Positions 24,563 through 32,854 of a DNA stretch of 38,014 nucleotides are shown in pieces (the stretch's first letter is position 1; each line of letters opens with the position of its first letter). Origin of the DNA: an uncultured cyanobacterium (GTDB lineage Bacteria > Cyanobacteriota > Cyanobacteriia > Cyanobacteriales > Nostocaceae); contig CAINGU010000070.1 of assembly GCA_903848645.1 (NCBI GenBank), positions 1 through 38,014 of the forward strand. Reading direction: 5' to 3'. The notes under the pieces are model-generated. The model was given only the letters and a program-made list of their open reading frames with translations. It was not told where the DNA came from and searched no databases. Position numbers and translations under genes: made by a program.

Positions 24563-25871
24563 TTTCTACATCCCCATCAGTAAGTTGAGATTTTTGACGT
24601 TTCACACGACCTAGTTGCTTCATACTTCCAGCATTCTTGCGTTTGCTAGTGTTTGAAGTAGAGCTAGAATCATCTACGTCTGAGAGGCTAGTTCCTAACC
24701 CCTGTAGATTATTTGAGTGCCAAAGTAGCATGACTTCTGCAGCAGCGATATCGCGCTGTTGAGTATACCCGCAGTTATTGCAAACGTGAGTTCGTTGGTC
24801 TAAAGTTTTTTTCTCTTGATGCCCACATTTTGGACAGGTTTGAGATGGTTTCACTTTGCGAGTAGGCACTTCTACAAACAAGCCACCAATATCTGATAAT
24901 TTCGCCTTCAGAGCGTCCTTTATCATCCCCATCCCTACATCAAGAATTGATTTATTCAACCCAGCCTTTTGCTTTTTACGTTTACCTTTTTTGGCTTTGG
25001 CACTCATGTTTTTGACTTCTAATTTTTCAGTAACTACCGTGCTATTACCGCTGATTATTCGTGTAGTTTCCTGGTGAACAAAGTTTTGTCTTTGGTTAGC
25101 AACTTTTCTCGAAAGTTCACTAATTAATTTCTGAACTTTTCTCCACCTTCTAGAAGCCTTGACTTTTTTCTTGAAATTGGGAGAACGTTTCCGACGTTTA
25201 GCTTTACCCAATTGTTTATTTTTTTGTTCTGCTTTTCGGAAAAACCGAGGCGCAGGGACTAACCCATTTTCTTCACCATTTGTCCATGCGATTGCATCGT
25301 TGCAACCTAAGTCAATTGCAATAATCCCATTATCAGTTTTGCGGCTATTCTTTAACAAAGTATCATCAATTTCTAATCCGATAGAAGCGTACCATTTACC
25401 ATTACGGTTAACGATATCTAAAGCCTTGGGGTGTCCCCAAAGCCTAGCTTTACCTCGCATTTGGATCTGACCAATCTTTGCTAATTCTAAATAACCGCTG
25501 TCGCCTGTACTGTGGACTTTCCAGCCTGTAAAAGATGGGTAAGTCCAACCAGAATAATCACGAATTGACTTGAATTTAGGATACTTTACTAGTCCCTTGA
25601 AAAATCTTTGAAAAGCAAAATCAACCCGCTTTAAGGTGGCTTGTAATGCTTGAGAATTGATGACTTTATATTCTGTCCAAACTTCTTTAAAATCTGGCAA
25701 CGAGTTCTGTTGTTCAAAGTAAGAAACAGATTTACCAAACTTTTTATATGAAGTAATGCGATTAGATACAGCAGCATTATACAAATCTTTATGAAGTTTG
25801 CGGTGATAGTGCAACATTTCATTGACTTGTCTATTCGGATATAGCCTGAAAGTTGCCCTACGTAACGCCAT
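24543..25871 (-). CDS. tnpB: TnpB RNA-guided nuclease (IS200/IS605 family)
   Basis: 442 residues. The N-terminal helix-turn-helix-like region (MALRRATFRLYPNRQVNEML) and the beta/helical wedge region extend to about 175. RuvC motifs follow: D187 in IIAIDLGCNDAIAW, E282 in VVTEKLEVKNM and D374 in QQRDIAAAEVML. A zinc finger lies between the last two (C346, C349, C364, C367: CPKCG and CNNCGY). All catalytic and zinc residues are present, so it is probably an active RNA-guided DNA endonuclease of the Cas12-ancestor type. A Ser/Thr- and Lys-rich tail of about 55 residues follows RuvC-III and overlaps the right-end RNA region. Length is at the upper end for TnpB. Confidence 0.93.
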   Translation of the reverse strand: MALRRATFRLYPNRQVNEMLHYHRKLHKDLYNAAVSNRITSYKKFGKSVSYFEQQNSLPDFKEVWTEYKVINSQALQATLKRVDFAFQRFFKGLVKYPKFKSIRDYSGWTYPSFTGWKVHSTGDSGYLELAKIGQIQMRGKARLWGHPKALDIVNRNGKWYASIGLEIDDTLLKNSRKTDNGIIAIDLGCNDAIAWTNGEENGLVPAPRFFRKAEQKNKQLGKAKRRKRSPNFKKKVKASRRWRKVQKLISELSRKVANQRQNFVHQETTRIISGNSTVVTEKLEVKNMSAKAKKGKRKKQKAGLNKSILDVGMGMIKDALKAKLSDIGGLFVEVPTRKVKPSQTCPKCGHQEKKTLDQRTHVCNNCGYTQQRDIAAAEVMLLWHSNNLQGLGTSLSDVDDSSSTSNTSKRKNAGSMKQLGRVKRQKSQLTDGDVETPSSTK

Positions 25872-26010
25872 TGGAAATTCTAAAAGAATACATAAAATCG
25901 ACTGTTACGCCGACAACCTAATATTTTGTCAAAAACTCAACTGTCCTCAAAATTCTTTTACTTGCAGTAAAAAACATTTTTTGAACGTTTCGTTTTTGAC
26001 TTGCTTACAT

Positions 26011-26040
26011 CCCCACCCTCAATGTACATTGAGGGTGGGG
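26011..26040. repeat. Left-end palindrome of the TnpB element
   Basis: A perfect 30-bp palindrome with no loop (15-base arms, CCCCACCCTCAATGT and its complement). It shares the CCCCA start with the right-end hairpin. Confidence 0.85.
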
Positions 26041-26097
26041 AATTACGCAAAAGAGTTAAAACTGTAGCGTGCCGTAAGTATACATTGCAAGAGTCAG

Positions 26098-26129
26098 ATC
26101 CCCGACTTCTTAGAGTAGTTGGGGATTTT
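26098..26129 (+). terminator. Hairpin with T-run between TnpB element and padR
   Basis: ATCCCCGACT and AGTTGGGGAT form a 10-bp stem (one mismatch) followed by TTTT on the plus strand. It may be shared by padR, which ends 12 bp away on the other strand. Confidence 0.5.
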
Positions 26130-26140
26130 GTTGTTCATAA

Positions 26141-26680
26141 CTAATTTGGAATTGCTATAACTTCTAAAGCTTGATCACACCAATCTATCCATTCTAATTC
26201 ATAACGAACACCTGCATTTAAAACTAAATATCTGAGTTTGTCTTGTCTAGTTAATGCTTCTGGATTAGGGAACTTTTCTTGTTCAATTTCTCGATATTTA
26301 GCCAATTTTTCTATATGTATTCGCCGACGACGTTCTACATCTTCTATTAGCACACTAGCAGGTATTAAAGTACCAGCAAAAACTTTTACTAATATGTCTT
26401 CTCTAATTATGTCAGGTTCGCTGGGTTCTCGCATCCACTCTAATAAATGCTGTTTACCTAATTCTGTAATTGAGTAAATTTTTTTATCTAAGCGTCCTTG
26501 ACGGGGAATAATCTCGGAAACAATTAAATTCTGTGACTCTAATTTACCTAGCTCTCGATAAATTTGCTGCTGTGATGTGTTCCAAAAACAACCTATAGAT
26601 TCGCTAAACACCTTGGAAAGATCATAACCACTATGGGGATTTTCAATTAAACAGGTCAAAATTGCTTGCGATAAGCCCAT
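26141..26680 (-). CDS. PadR-family transcriptional regulator
   Basis: 179 residues. The N-terminal winged helix (about 1-85) shows the PadR pattern: MGLSQAILTCLIENPHSGYD, the recognition-helix region FWNTSQQQIYRELGKLESQ, and the wing RQGRLDKKIYSITELGKQHL. The C-terminal half (about 90-179) is a Vir-like helical dimerisation domain with a long coiled segment (VLIEDVERRRRIHIEKLAKY). PadR proteins usually repress exporter genes and respond to small molecules. It is divergent from devB, 115 bp away, and the spacer contains a palindrome, so it probably controls the devBCA operon and itself. Confidence 0.9.
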   Translation of the reverse strand: MGLSQAILTCLIENPHSGYDLSKVFSESIGCFWNTSQQQIYRELGKLESQNLIVSEIIPRQGRLDKKIYSITELGKQHLLEWMREPSEPDIIREDILVKVFAGTLIPASVLIEDVERRRRIHIEKLAKYREIEQEKFPNPEALTRQDKLRYLVLNAGVRYELEWIDWCDQALEVIAIPN

Positions 26681-26690
26681 AAAAAACTGC

Positions 26691-26718
26691 TTGACAGATA
26701 TTTTCTTTATGATACACT
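26691..26718 (+). promoter_or_regulatory. Promoter of devBCA
   Basis: TTGACA (26691-26696) and TACACT (26713-26718) are separated by 16 bp, a good match to a sigma-70-type promoter. It begins only 11 bp upstream of the padR start codon on the other strand. Confidence 0.58.
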
Positions 26719-26722
26719 AAAT

Positions 26723-26737
26723 CTTGTATACAACAAG
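26723..26737. promoter_or_regulatory. Candidate PadR operator
   Basis: CTTGT and ACAAG arms flank ATACA, just after the -10 of the devB promoter, where a repressor would block initiation. It is the best palindrome in the padR-devB spacer. Binding by the divergent PadR is inference. Confidence 0.5.
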
Positions 26738-26795
26738 TTGAATAAAAAAAGTTTAGCTAACTAAATTGATCAAGTTAACTCAGATGGTAACTTAA

Positions 26796-27998
26796 ATGCA
26801 GAATTTTTACTCGGAACCCGCCAAAAGTGCTAAAAATCGAGGGCTAATTATCAGTACATTAGTCTTTGCTGTTATTATTGCTACAGCATCCTCATACTTT
26901 TTCATCAGGGGACAAAATAGCAACCACAAAGCTACCACTCTAGCAGCAGGTAATTTACCGATAATTAAAGCAGTGACAGCTTTGGGGAGAATTGAACCCC
27001 AAGGAGAAGTAATTCAAGTATCAGTGTCGCAAATGGCGGGTAGTAACCGAATTGGGGAGCTATTAGTCAAACAAGGTGAAAGCATTAGCAAAGGACAAGT
27101 AATTGCGATTTTGGATAGTAAAGAACGCCGTTTAGCTACATTTAACCGCGCCAAGCAACAGGTAAAAATAGCTGAATCTCAATTAGCACGGGTAAAAGCT
27201 GGTGCAAAGCAGGGAGAAATCGCCGCCCAAAACGCCACAATTAGCGAATTAGAAGCAGAATTACGTCAGCAAAGTGCAGCTAGAATAGCCACAGTCAAAC
27301 GCTTAGAAGCAGAAGTGAAAAATGCTCAATTAGAATATCAACGCTATGAATATTTACAAGGAGAGGGAGCTATTTCTACCTCTATTCGTGATAGTAAAAA
27401 GTTAATTTTAGAAACAGCCCAAGCTAGTTTACGAGAAGCTATTGCTAATCGTAGTCAAACATCAGAAACCCTAAAAGAGAAACTCAGACAAGCTAGAGCG
27501 ACTTTAAATCAAATTGCCGAAATACGTCCTACTGATATCCAAGTAGCAAGCGCGGAAATAGAAAATGCCAAAGCCGCAGTTAGGGAAGCTCAAGCAGATT
27601 TAGATTTAGCTTATGTACGTTCTCCTCAAGATGGAAAAGTTCTCAAAATCCATACTTGGGCGGGAGAAATTGTCAGTAATAAAGGTATTGTAGAAATTGG
27701 AAAAACCAATCAAATGTATGTAGTTGCAGAAGTATATGAATCCGACATTCATAGTATTAAAATAGGACAAACTGCCACTATTACTCAACTAAATTCACCA
27801 GGTAATTTAGCAGGAATTGTTGAGGAAATAGGCTTATTAATTGCCAAAAAAGATGTCCTCAATACTGATCCTGCGGCTGATATTGATGCGCGAGTTGTAG
27901 AAGTAAAAATTCGCCTGAATCCAGAATCTAGTCAAAAAGTCACGGCTTTAACTAACTCTAAAGTCAAGGTAGCGATTAACTTAAATAACAATTCATAA
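26796..27998 (+). CDS. devB: DevB-like membrane fusion protein of an ABC exporter
   Basis: 400 residues. One membrane helix lies at about 16-36 (LIISTLVFAVIIATASSYFF). A lipoyl-like half (VTALGRIEPQGEVIQVSVSQ) follows, then a long alpha-helical coiled-coil hairpin (about 110-250, rich in Glu/Ala/Gln, with two antiparallel arms), the second lipoyl half (DLDLAYVRSPQDGKVLKIHT) and a beta-barrel part. This is the HlyD/DevB adaptor that bridges the inner-membrane ABC exporter to TolC in the outer membrane. In Anabaena the founding DevBCA exports heterocyst glycolipids; cyanobacteria carry several paralogues, and which one this is cannot be told. It is the first gene of devBCA, 14 bp before devC. 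Confidence 0.9.
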   Translation: MQNFYSEPAKSAKNRGLIISTLVFAVIIATASSYFFIRGQNSNHKATTLAAGNLPIIKAVTALGRIEPQGEVIQVSVSQMAGSNRIGELLVKQGESISKGQVIAILDSKERRLATFNRAKQQVKIAESQLARVKAGAKQGEIAAQNATISELEAELRQQSAARIATVKRLEAEVKNAQLEYQRYEYLQGEGAISTSIRDSKKLILETAQASLREAIANRSQTSETLKEKLRQARATLNQIAEIRPTDIQVASAEIENAKAAVREAQADLDLAYVRSPQDGKVLKIHTWAGEIVSNKGIVEIGKTNQMYVVAEVYESDIHSIKIGQTATITQLNSPGNLAGIVEEIGLLIAKKDVLNTDPAADIDARVVEVKIRLNPESSQKVTALTNSKVKVAINLNNNS

Positions 27999-28012
27999 TT
28001 AGGAATAAGAAT

Positions 28013-29173
28013 ATGTGGAAACGAAAAATACCTTTAGCATGGTTACAATTATCCAGAGAAAAATCTCGAATGTTAGTTGCTATTGCTGGTATTGCTTTTG
28101 CTGATGTATTAATGTTTTTACAACTTGGTATTCGTGAAGCTTTATTTGATGGTGCAGTCCAACTACATAACAGTTTAGAAGGAGAAATTGTTTTAGTTAG
28201 TTCTCGCTATAAATCCTTAATTTCATTAGATCAATTTTCCCAAAGAAGATTATATCAAGCATTAGGTTTCACTGGTGTAAAATCTGTAAGTCCGATTTAT
28301 TTAGGTTTTATTCCTTGGAAAAATACCGATAATCAACAAACTTGGAATATTTATGCTATTGGCTTTAATCCCGAAGAACAAGTAGTTAACTTATCTGGAG
28401 TTAAAGAGAATTTAAACAAATTAAAAGAACCAGATACTATTTTATTTGATCGTGCTTCTCGTGCAGAATTTGGTACAGTTGTTTCTCAATTTCAAACTAA
28501 TAATACTGTTACCACAGAATTAAATAATCGGCAAATTAATGTGGTGGGTTTATTTCCTTTAGGAACTTCCTTTGGTGTGAATGGAAATATTATCACCAGT
28601 GATGTTAATTTCCTACGCTTATTTGGCAAAAAAAGAGAAAGAGGATTAATTGATTTTGGACTAATTAAATTAGAACCTGGAGCAAATTTAGATTGGGTAA
28701 TAGCCAACTTAAAAGCAAAATTACCCAATGATGTTCAAGTCTTTTCTAAACAGGAGCTTATGACTAGGGAAAAAAGCTTCTGGAACACGAGTACACCTGT
28801 AGGATTTATCTTTGCATTAGGTGCAGTAATTGGTTTTGTTGTTGGTGCTGTCATTGTTTATCAAATTCTTTATAGTGACGTTTCTGATCATTTACCAGAA
28901 TATGCAACTTTAAAAGCCATAGGTTTTAAAAATAACTATTTAATTGTGGTGGTATTTCAAGAAGCATTAATTCTAGCAGTTATTGGTTTTATTCCCGGAG
29001 CTACTATTGCTAAAGGTTTATATATGATCACTAAACAAGCAACTTTACTACCAATTATGATGACTGTAGAAAGAGCAATATTAATATTTATTCTGACAAC
29101 ATTAATGTGTTCAATTTCGGCATTAATAGCTATGCAAAAATTACAATCTGCTGATCCTGCTGATATTTTCTAG
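28013..29173 (+). CDS. devC: DevC-like ABC exporter permease (FtsX/MacB type)
   Basis: 386 residues. It starts MWKRKIPLAWLQLSREKSRM, the standard DevC opening, with helix 1 near 23-45. A large periplasmic domain (about 50-255) follows, then three C-terminal helices (about 262-290, 312-335 and 348-375) of the FtsX fold. AIGFKNNYLIVVVFQEALIL matches the coupling region of this family. It is the permease subunit of the type VII (MacB-like) exporter with DevB and DevA. devA follows after 11 bp, so the three are one transcription unit. Confidence 0.9.
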   Translation: MWKRKIPLAWLQLSREKSRMLVAIAGIAFADVLMFLQLGIREALFDGAVQLHNSLEGEIVLVSSRYKSLISLDQFSQRRLYQALGFTGVKSVSPIYLGFIPWKNTDNQQTWNIYAIGFNPEEQVVNLSGVKENLNKLKEPDTILFDRASRAEFGTVVSQFQTNNTVTTELNNRQINVVGLFPLGTSFGVNGNIITSDVNFLRLFGKKRERGLIDFGLIKLEPGANLDWVIANLKAKLPNDVQVFSKQELMTREKSFWNTSTPVGFIFALGAVIGFVVGAVIVYQILYSDVSDHLPEYATLKAIGFKNNYLIVVVFQEALILAVIGFIPGATIAKGLYMITKQATLLPIMMTVERAILIFILTTLMCSISALIAMQKLQSADPADIF

Positions 29174-29184
29174 AGATAAAAATC

Positions 29185-29868
29185 ATGAATAATTTTCCAG
29201 CTATCTCTGTTTCTCATCTCAATCACTCTTATAATGAAGGTGGATTTAAAAAGCAGACTTTATTCGATATTAATTTAGATATCCTCCCAGGAGAAATTGT
29301 GATCATGACAGGACCTTCTGGTTCTGGTAAAACCACCTTATTAACTTTAATTGGTAGTTTGCGTTCTGTCCAATCAGGTAGTCTCAAAATCTTGGGTAAA
29401 GAACTTTGTGGTGCAAATAAAAATGAAATGGTACAAATACGACGGAATATTGGCTATATTTTTCAAGCACATAATCTTTTAGGCTTTTTGACTGCTCAAC
29501 AAAATGTGCAAATGCCATTTGAAAATAATGATAAAATTTCCTTTCAGGAAGCACAAGCCAAAGCCGCAGCTATGTTAAAAACTGTGGGTTTAGGTGAAAG
29601 ATTGAATTATTATCCTGACGGACTTTCTGGGGGGCAAAAACAACGAGTTGCTATAGCTCGTGCGTTAGTACATCATCCTCAACTTGTCTTAGCTGACGAA
29701 CCCACAGCGGCTTTAGATAGTAAATCAGGACGAGATGTGGTAAATTTAATGCAGCAACTAGCAAAAGAGCAAGATTGTACGATTTTGCTTGTGACTCATG
29801 ATCACCGCATTTTAGATATTGCTGATCGGATAGTTAAAATGGAAGATGGTTATTTAGTTACAAGTTGA
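29185..29868 (+). CDS. devA: DevA-like ABC exporter ATPase
   Basis: 227 residues. Walker A is GPSGSGKTTL (about 43-52), the Q loop is IFQAHNLLGF, the ABC signature is LSGGQKQRVAIARAL, Walker B is LVLADEPTAALD, and the switch His is in LLVTHDHRI. It is a single complete nucleotide-binding domain of the MacB/LolD/DevA class. It powers the exporter formed with DevC and DevB, using ATP at the inner face of the cytoplasmic membrane. Length is normal. It is the last gene of the operon; a short 11-bp tandem repeat starts at its stop codon. Confidence 0.94.
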   Translation: MNNFPAISVSHLNHSYNEGGFKKQTLFDINLDILPGEIVIMTGPSGSGKTTLLTLIGSLRSVQSGSLKILGKELCGANKNEMVQIRRNIGYIFQAHNLLGFLTAQQNVQMPFENNDKISFQEAQAKAAAMLKTVGLGERLNYYPDGLSGGQKQRVAIARALVHHPQLVLADEPTAALDSKSGRDVVNLMQQLAKEQDCTILLVTHDHRILDIADRIVKMEDGYLVTS

Positions 29869-29900
29869 AATTTTCACGAAATTTTCACGAAATTTATCAC
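29867..29900. repeat. 11-bp tandem repeat
   Basis: GAAATTTTCAC occurs twice exactly and a third time with one added base, between the convergent devA and PBP genes. Confidence 0.75.
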
Positions 29901-29903
29901 AAA

Positions 29904-32174
29904 TTATTTAGTAATTTTCCCCATATAATTACCCCAAAGTTGGGCTGCTTGGGCGCTGCTGCCAGATGTAGGCGAATTATTATCGTTTCCTAACCAAATA
30001 CCGGTGACAAGTTGACGACTAGGAATAAAACCAATAAACCAAAGATCAACATTATTATTTGTCGTTCCGGTTTTCCCTGCTTCCCCTAAACCAATAGCGG
30101 CACTACGACCTGTACCATTACTAATTACTCCTCGCATCAAAGTAGTCATTTGATTGGCAACTGCTTTTTTGATCGCGGGTTTGTTACCATCTGGATCTTG
30201 ATCAAAGGAGTAAATGACACGACAGGTTTGTATATCTTTGAGATCCTTACAATCACTACTGTCGAGAATTCTACTAATAGCATGAGGAGGATTCCACACT
30301 CCATGATTGCCAATTGCCCCAAAAGCACCAGTCATTTCTAAAACATTAACCACACTTTGACCTAATACTAAGCCTGGTACTGCCTCAAGCTCAGACTTAA
30401 TACCCAACCGCTCGGCCATATTTACTACTTTATTTAACCCAATTTCTTTTGCTACCCGCAAGGCAATGGGGTTTTCTGAAAGTGCCAAGCCAGTTGCTAT
30501 ATCTAAACTACCACCAGCCCCAGCCCGGCAGGGTTTATAGGTAAAACCTTGCCAAGTTAAAGGACTGCAAGAATAACTGTTGTATGGGGAAATACCTTGT
30601 TCAATGGCCGCAGTGTAAGCAAAAATTTTAAAAGTAGAACCTGGCTGCCGTTTGGCTTGCACGGTGCGATTAAACTGGCTTTTTCGATAATCAGTTCCCC
30701 CCACCATAGCCACAATACTGCCAGTTTTAGAATCGAGAGTTACCATCCCCCCTTGAGAAAAACCCAAGTTTGAGCCATCTTTCGTTATGGAATTCTTTAA
30801 TGCTGTTTCGGCTTTGGCTTGGATAGCTGGATCTAGTTGGGTTTGAATTATATAGTTGCCTTCTCTGGCAGCGGCAGGACCTAGTTTTGATATCAGTTCT
30901 TGAAAAACGTAATCATAAAAATAGGGGGCAATGGTTTTAGCTTGTCGTTCACAGACTTTCGGGCTGATTTGGACTGTAGAACGGCGGGCGCGGTTGGCTT
31001 CCTCTTGGGTGATTTTACCCATTTCCAACAGTCGCTTAATGACTCGATTCCGGTAATCGGCTGCTCCGAGTTTCCGCGGACCACTGCCACAAAAATCAAA
31101 GGCATTGGGAGCGGGTAAAATCCCCACTAAGGTTGCTGCTTCAGCAAGAGTTAATTCTTTGGCTGATTTGTTGAAGTAATATTTAGCTGCATCCTCAAAA
31201 CCGGAAGTATCTGCTCCTAAAAACACCCGATTTAAGTAAGTTAATAAAATATCATCTTTGCTGTAAAAGGTTTCTAACTTGAGAGAGACGACAGCTTCCT
31301 TTACTTTCCTTCCTAAAGAGTCTTGACTACCTACATATTCACGGAATAAACTCCGAGCTACTTGTTGGGTAACTGTACTTGCTCCTTGTTGGACATCACC
31401 GCTGCGACTATTAATCAATACGGCTCGCAACACACCCAAAGGATCTACTCCAAAGTGCCAATAATAACGACTATCCTCAGAAGCTACCACAGCAGCAGCT
31501 AAATAGGGTCCAAAGTCTGATAACTTTTTCAGGTCTGCGTGAGCGATATTTCGAGGTTCACGCAGTGGGGTTGAGCCATCACGGGCATAGACAACCACCG
31601 GGGCGCGAGTGGCTGTAGGTAAGGGTCTAACAGAAAATTTCAGCCATTCAACACCTATGGCTAAGGCAATTAGAGCCGTCACACCACCGACACCATAAGC
31701 TGTCCAAGTAGCAGCTTTGACATACCAAGCTGGTGGGTCTATATATTGGAGACGCACGGAAGCGGCTAGTTCAGGGGGACCCAAGGTAATGACATCACCA
31801 TCACGCAGTTCTAGAGCATTTATCCGCCTTTTGCCCAGATAAATACCGTTGGTGGAGTTTTCATCTTTGATGGTGAAAATGGGGGTGTTTTGGGTGGAAT
31901 CCCGCGACAATGAAAGGTGAATTTGACTGACAACTTGGTTACGGACGACAATATCACAGGATTTTGAACTCCGTCCGAGAATATAGCGATCGCCTAATAG
32001 TGGATATTCTGACGATTGATTTTCTGCTGCATCATACACCAACAGTTCTGGTACTTTGGCATTGGGTTTAAGTGCCAGCTTGGAAAAATCAACTCTAGCT
32101 TGAATAGTATTTACGGCTTGAGTCAGTTGACCAAGTAAGGTTTGTGGCTTTTGAGGAGGTTGGGGGGAACTCAT
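29904..32174 (-). CDS. Class A penicillin-binding protein with N-terminal FHA domain
   Basis: 756 residues from the ATG at 32174; a TTG two codons upstream is a weaker start. Residue numbers below count from that TTG. An FHA domain occupies about 48-145 (YILGRSSKSCDIVVRNQVVS and IHLSLSRDS are its phosphothreonine-binding loops), followed by a membrane helix at about 158-178. The transglycosylase domain (GT51, about 205-390) has catalytic E235 in ASEDSRYYWHFGVDP and the STVTQQ motif. The transpeptidase domain (about 440-745) has STFK with nucleophile S515, SEN (568-570) and KTGTT (703-707). All active-site motifs are intact, so it should polymerise and crosslink peptidoglycan outside the cytoplasmic membrane. 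An FHA domain fused to a PBP suggests control by a Ser/Thr protein kinase. The gene is alone, ending convergently with devA. Confidence 0.93.
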   Translation of the reverse strand: MSSPQPPQKPQTLLGQLTQAVNTIQARVDFSKLALKPNAKVPELLVYDAAENQSSEYPLLGDRYILGRSSKSCDIVVRNQVVSQIHLSLSRDSTQNTPIFTIKDENSTNGIYLGKRRINALELRDGDVITLGPPELAASVRLQYIDPPAWYVKAATWTAYGVGGVTALIALAIGVEWLKFSVRPLPTATRAPVVVYARDGSTPLREPRNIAHADLKKLSDFGPYLAAAVVASEDSRYYWHFGVDPLGVLRAVLINSRSGDVQQGASTVTQQVARSLFREYVGSQDSLGRKVKEAVVSLKLETFYSKDDILLTYLNRVFLGADTSGFEDAAKYYFNKSAKELTLAEAATLVGILPAPNAFDFCGSGPRKLGAADYRNRVIKRLLEMGKITQEEANRARRSTVQISPKVCERQAKTIAPYFYDYVFQELISKLGPAAAREGNYIIQTQLDPAIQAKAETALKNSITKDGSNLGFSQGGMVTLDSKTGSIVAMVGGTDYRKSQFNRTVQAKRQPGSTFKIFAYTAAIEQGISPYNSYSCSPLTWQGFTYKPCRAGAGGSLDIATGLALSENPIALRVAKEIGLNKVVNMAERLGIKSELEAVPGLVLGQSVVNVLEMTGAFGAIGNHGVWNPPHAISRILDSSDCKDLKDIQTCRVIYSFDQDPDGNKPAIKKAVANQMTTLMRGVISNGTGRSAAIGLGEAGKTGTTNNNVDLWFIGFIPSRQLVTGIWLGNDNNSPTSGSSAQAAQLWGNYMGKITK

Positions 32175-32273
32175 AAACAATGAAAATTAAAAATTCAACA
32201 GGAAGAAGCGGAATATCAACAATTGAAAATTCAAACAGAAGAATCTAATTTTTTAATGTTTAATTTGGCATTT

Positions 32274-32735
32274 TTAATTACTTGGTGTTTTTTGCCATGA
32301 GGCAATTAACAGGCAGACAATGCCAATACTAATAAAAGAATCAGCCATATTAAATACGGCAAAATTAATTAACCGAAAATCGAGAAAGTCAACGACGTAA
32401 CCTAATGTAAATCTATCAATACCATTGCCCATTGCTCCTCCTAAAATCAAACCATAACCCAATTGCTCCCAAAAACTTAACAATGGTCCTGACAATGCAA
32501 TGATCATTAATATTAAACTTACAGCTAAAGATAGCCAGCGTAACCACTCTACCCTGCCACTTAACAAACTAAACGCTGCACCTGTATTCGTAACATACGT
32601 AAAATGAAATATACCACGTAACAACGGCAGTGTTTGTCCTGGGCTGAAGGTTTGCACTACCCAGTATTTTGTCAGTTGGTCTAATAAAAATGCTATTAAA
32701 GCAGCAATCCAGAAGAAGCGATTTTTTATACGCAT
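32274..32735 (-). CDS. lspA: Lipoprotein signal peptidase (signal peptidase II)
   Basis: 153 residues from the ATG at 32735 (MRIKNRFFWIAALIAFLLDQ). The open frame extends upstream for more than 100 codons, but that part is translated heptamer repeats and bioY sequence in another frame. Four membrane helices are visible. The conserved boxes are DQLTKYWV, TNTGAAFSLL, GGAMGNGIDR and VVDFLDFRLI, with FNMADSFI; the two catalytic Asp are in GNGIDR/VVDFLD and NMADS. The aspartyl enzyme removes signal peptides from prolipoproteins in the cytoplasmic membrane. Length is normal. It is downstream of bioY on the same strand. Confidence 0.95.
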   Translation of the reverse strand: MRIKNRFFWIAALIAFLLDQLTKYWVVQTFSPGQTLPLLRGIFHFTYVTNTGAAFSLLSGRVEWLRWLSLAVSLILMIIALSGPLLSFWEQLGYGLILGGAMGNGIDRFTLGYVVDFLDFRLINFAVFNMADSFISIGIVCLLIASWQKTPSN

Positions 32736-32742
32736 GATAAAT

Positions 32743-32805
32743 TTGTCAGTTGTCAGTTGTCCGTTGTCCGTTGTCCGTTGTCCGTTGTCCGTTGTCCGTT
32801 GTCCG
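32743..32805. repeat. Nine tandem heptamers
   Basis: Two TTGTCAG units followed by seven exact TTGTCCG units. It starts eight bases upstream of the lspA start codon, so it lies in its 5' leader. Confidence 0.95.
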
Positions 32806-32817
32806 TTGTTTTTCCTT

Positions 32818-32852
32818 GACCAATGACAAATGACAAATGACAAATGACCAAT
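32818..32852. repeat. Five tandem heptamers
   Basis: GACCAAT, three GACAAAT, GACCAAT. It ends three bases before the bioY stop codon. Together with 32743-32805 it fills the bioY-lspA spacer. Confidence 0.93.
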
Positions 32853-32854
32853 GA

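Larger units (their letters stand above)
24527..26045 (-). mobile_element. Solo TnpB transposon of IS200/IS605 superfamily (no TnpA)
   Basis: An intact tnpB is bounded by two terminal hairpins. The right end (24536-24562) has 9-bp arms CCCCATCTT/AAGATGGGG and overlaps the tnpB stop codon. The left end (26011-26040) is a perfect 30-bp palindrome with arms CCCCACCCTCAATGT and its complement. The right end begins within about 10 bp of the DUF4335 stop codon. No TnpA is present, so mobility would depend on a transposase supplied elsewhere. The 140 bp between tnpB and the left palindrome holds no other gene. Exact termini are approximate. Confidence 0.82.

Noticed and set aside
26040-26100. NtcA-type site (GTA-N8-TAC) near GTAAGTATAC
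   Set aside because: The spacing between GTA and TAC is four bases, not eight, and no start codon follows.
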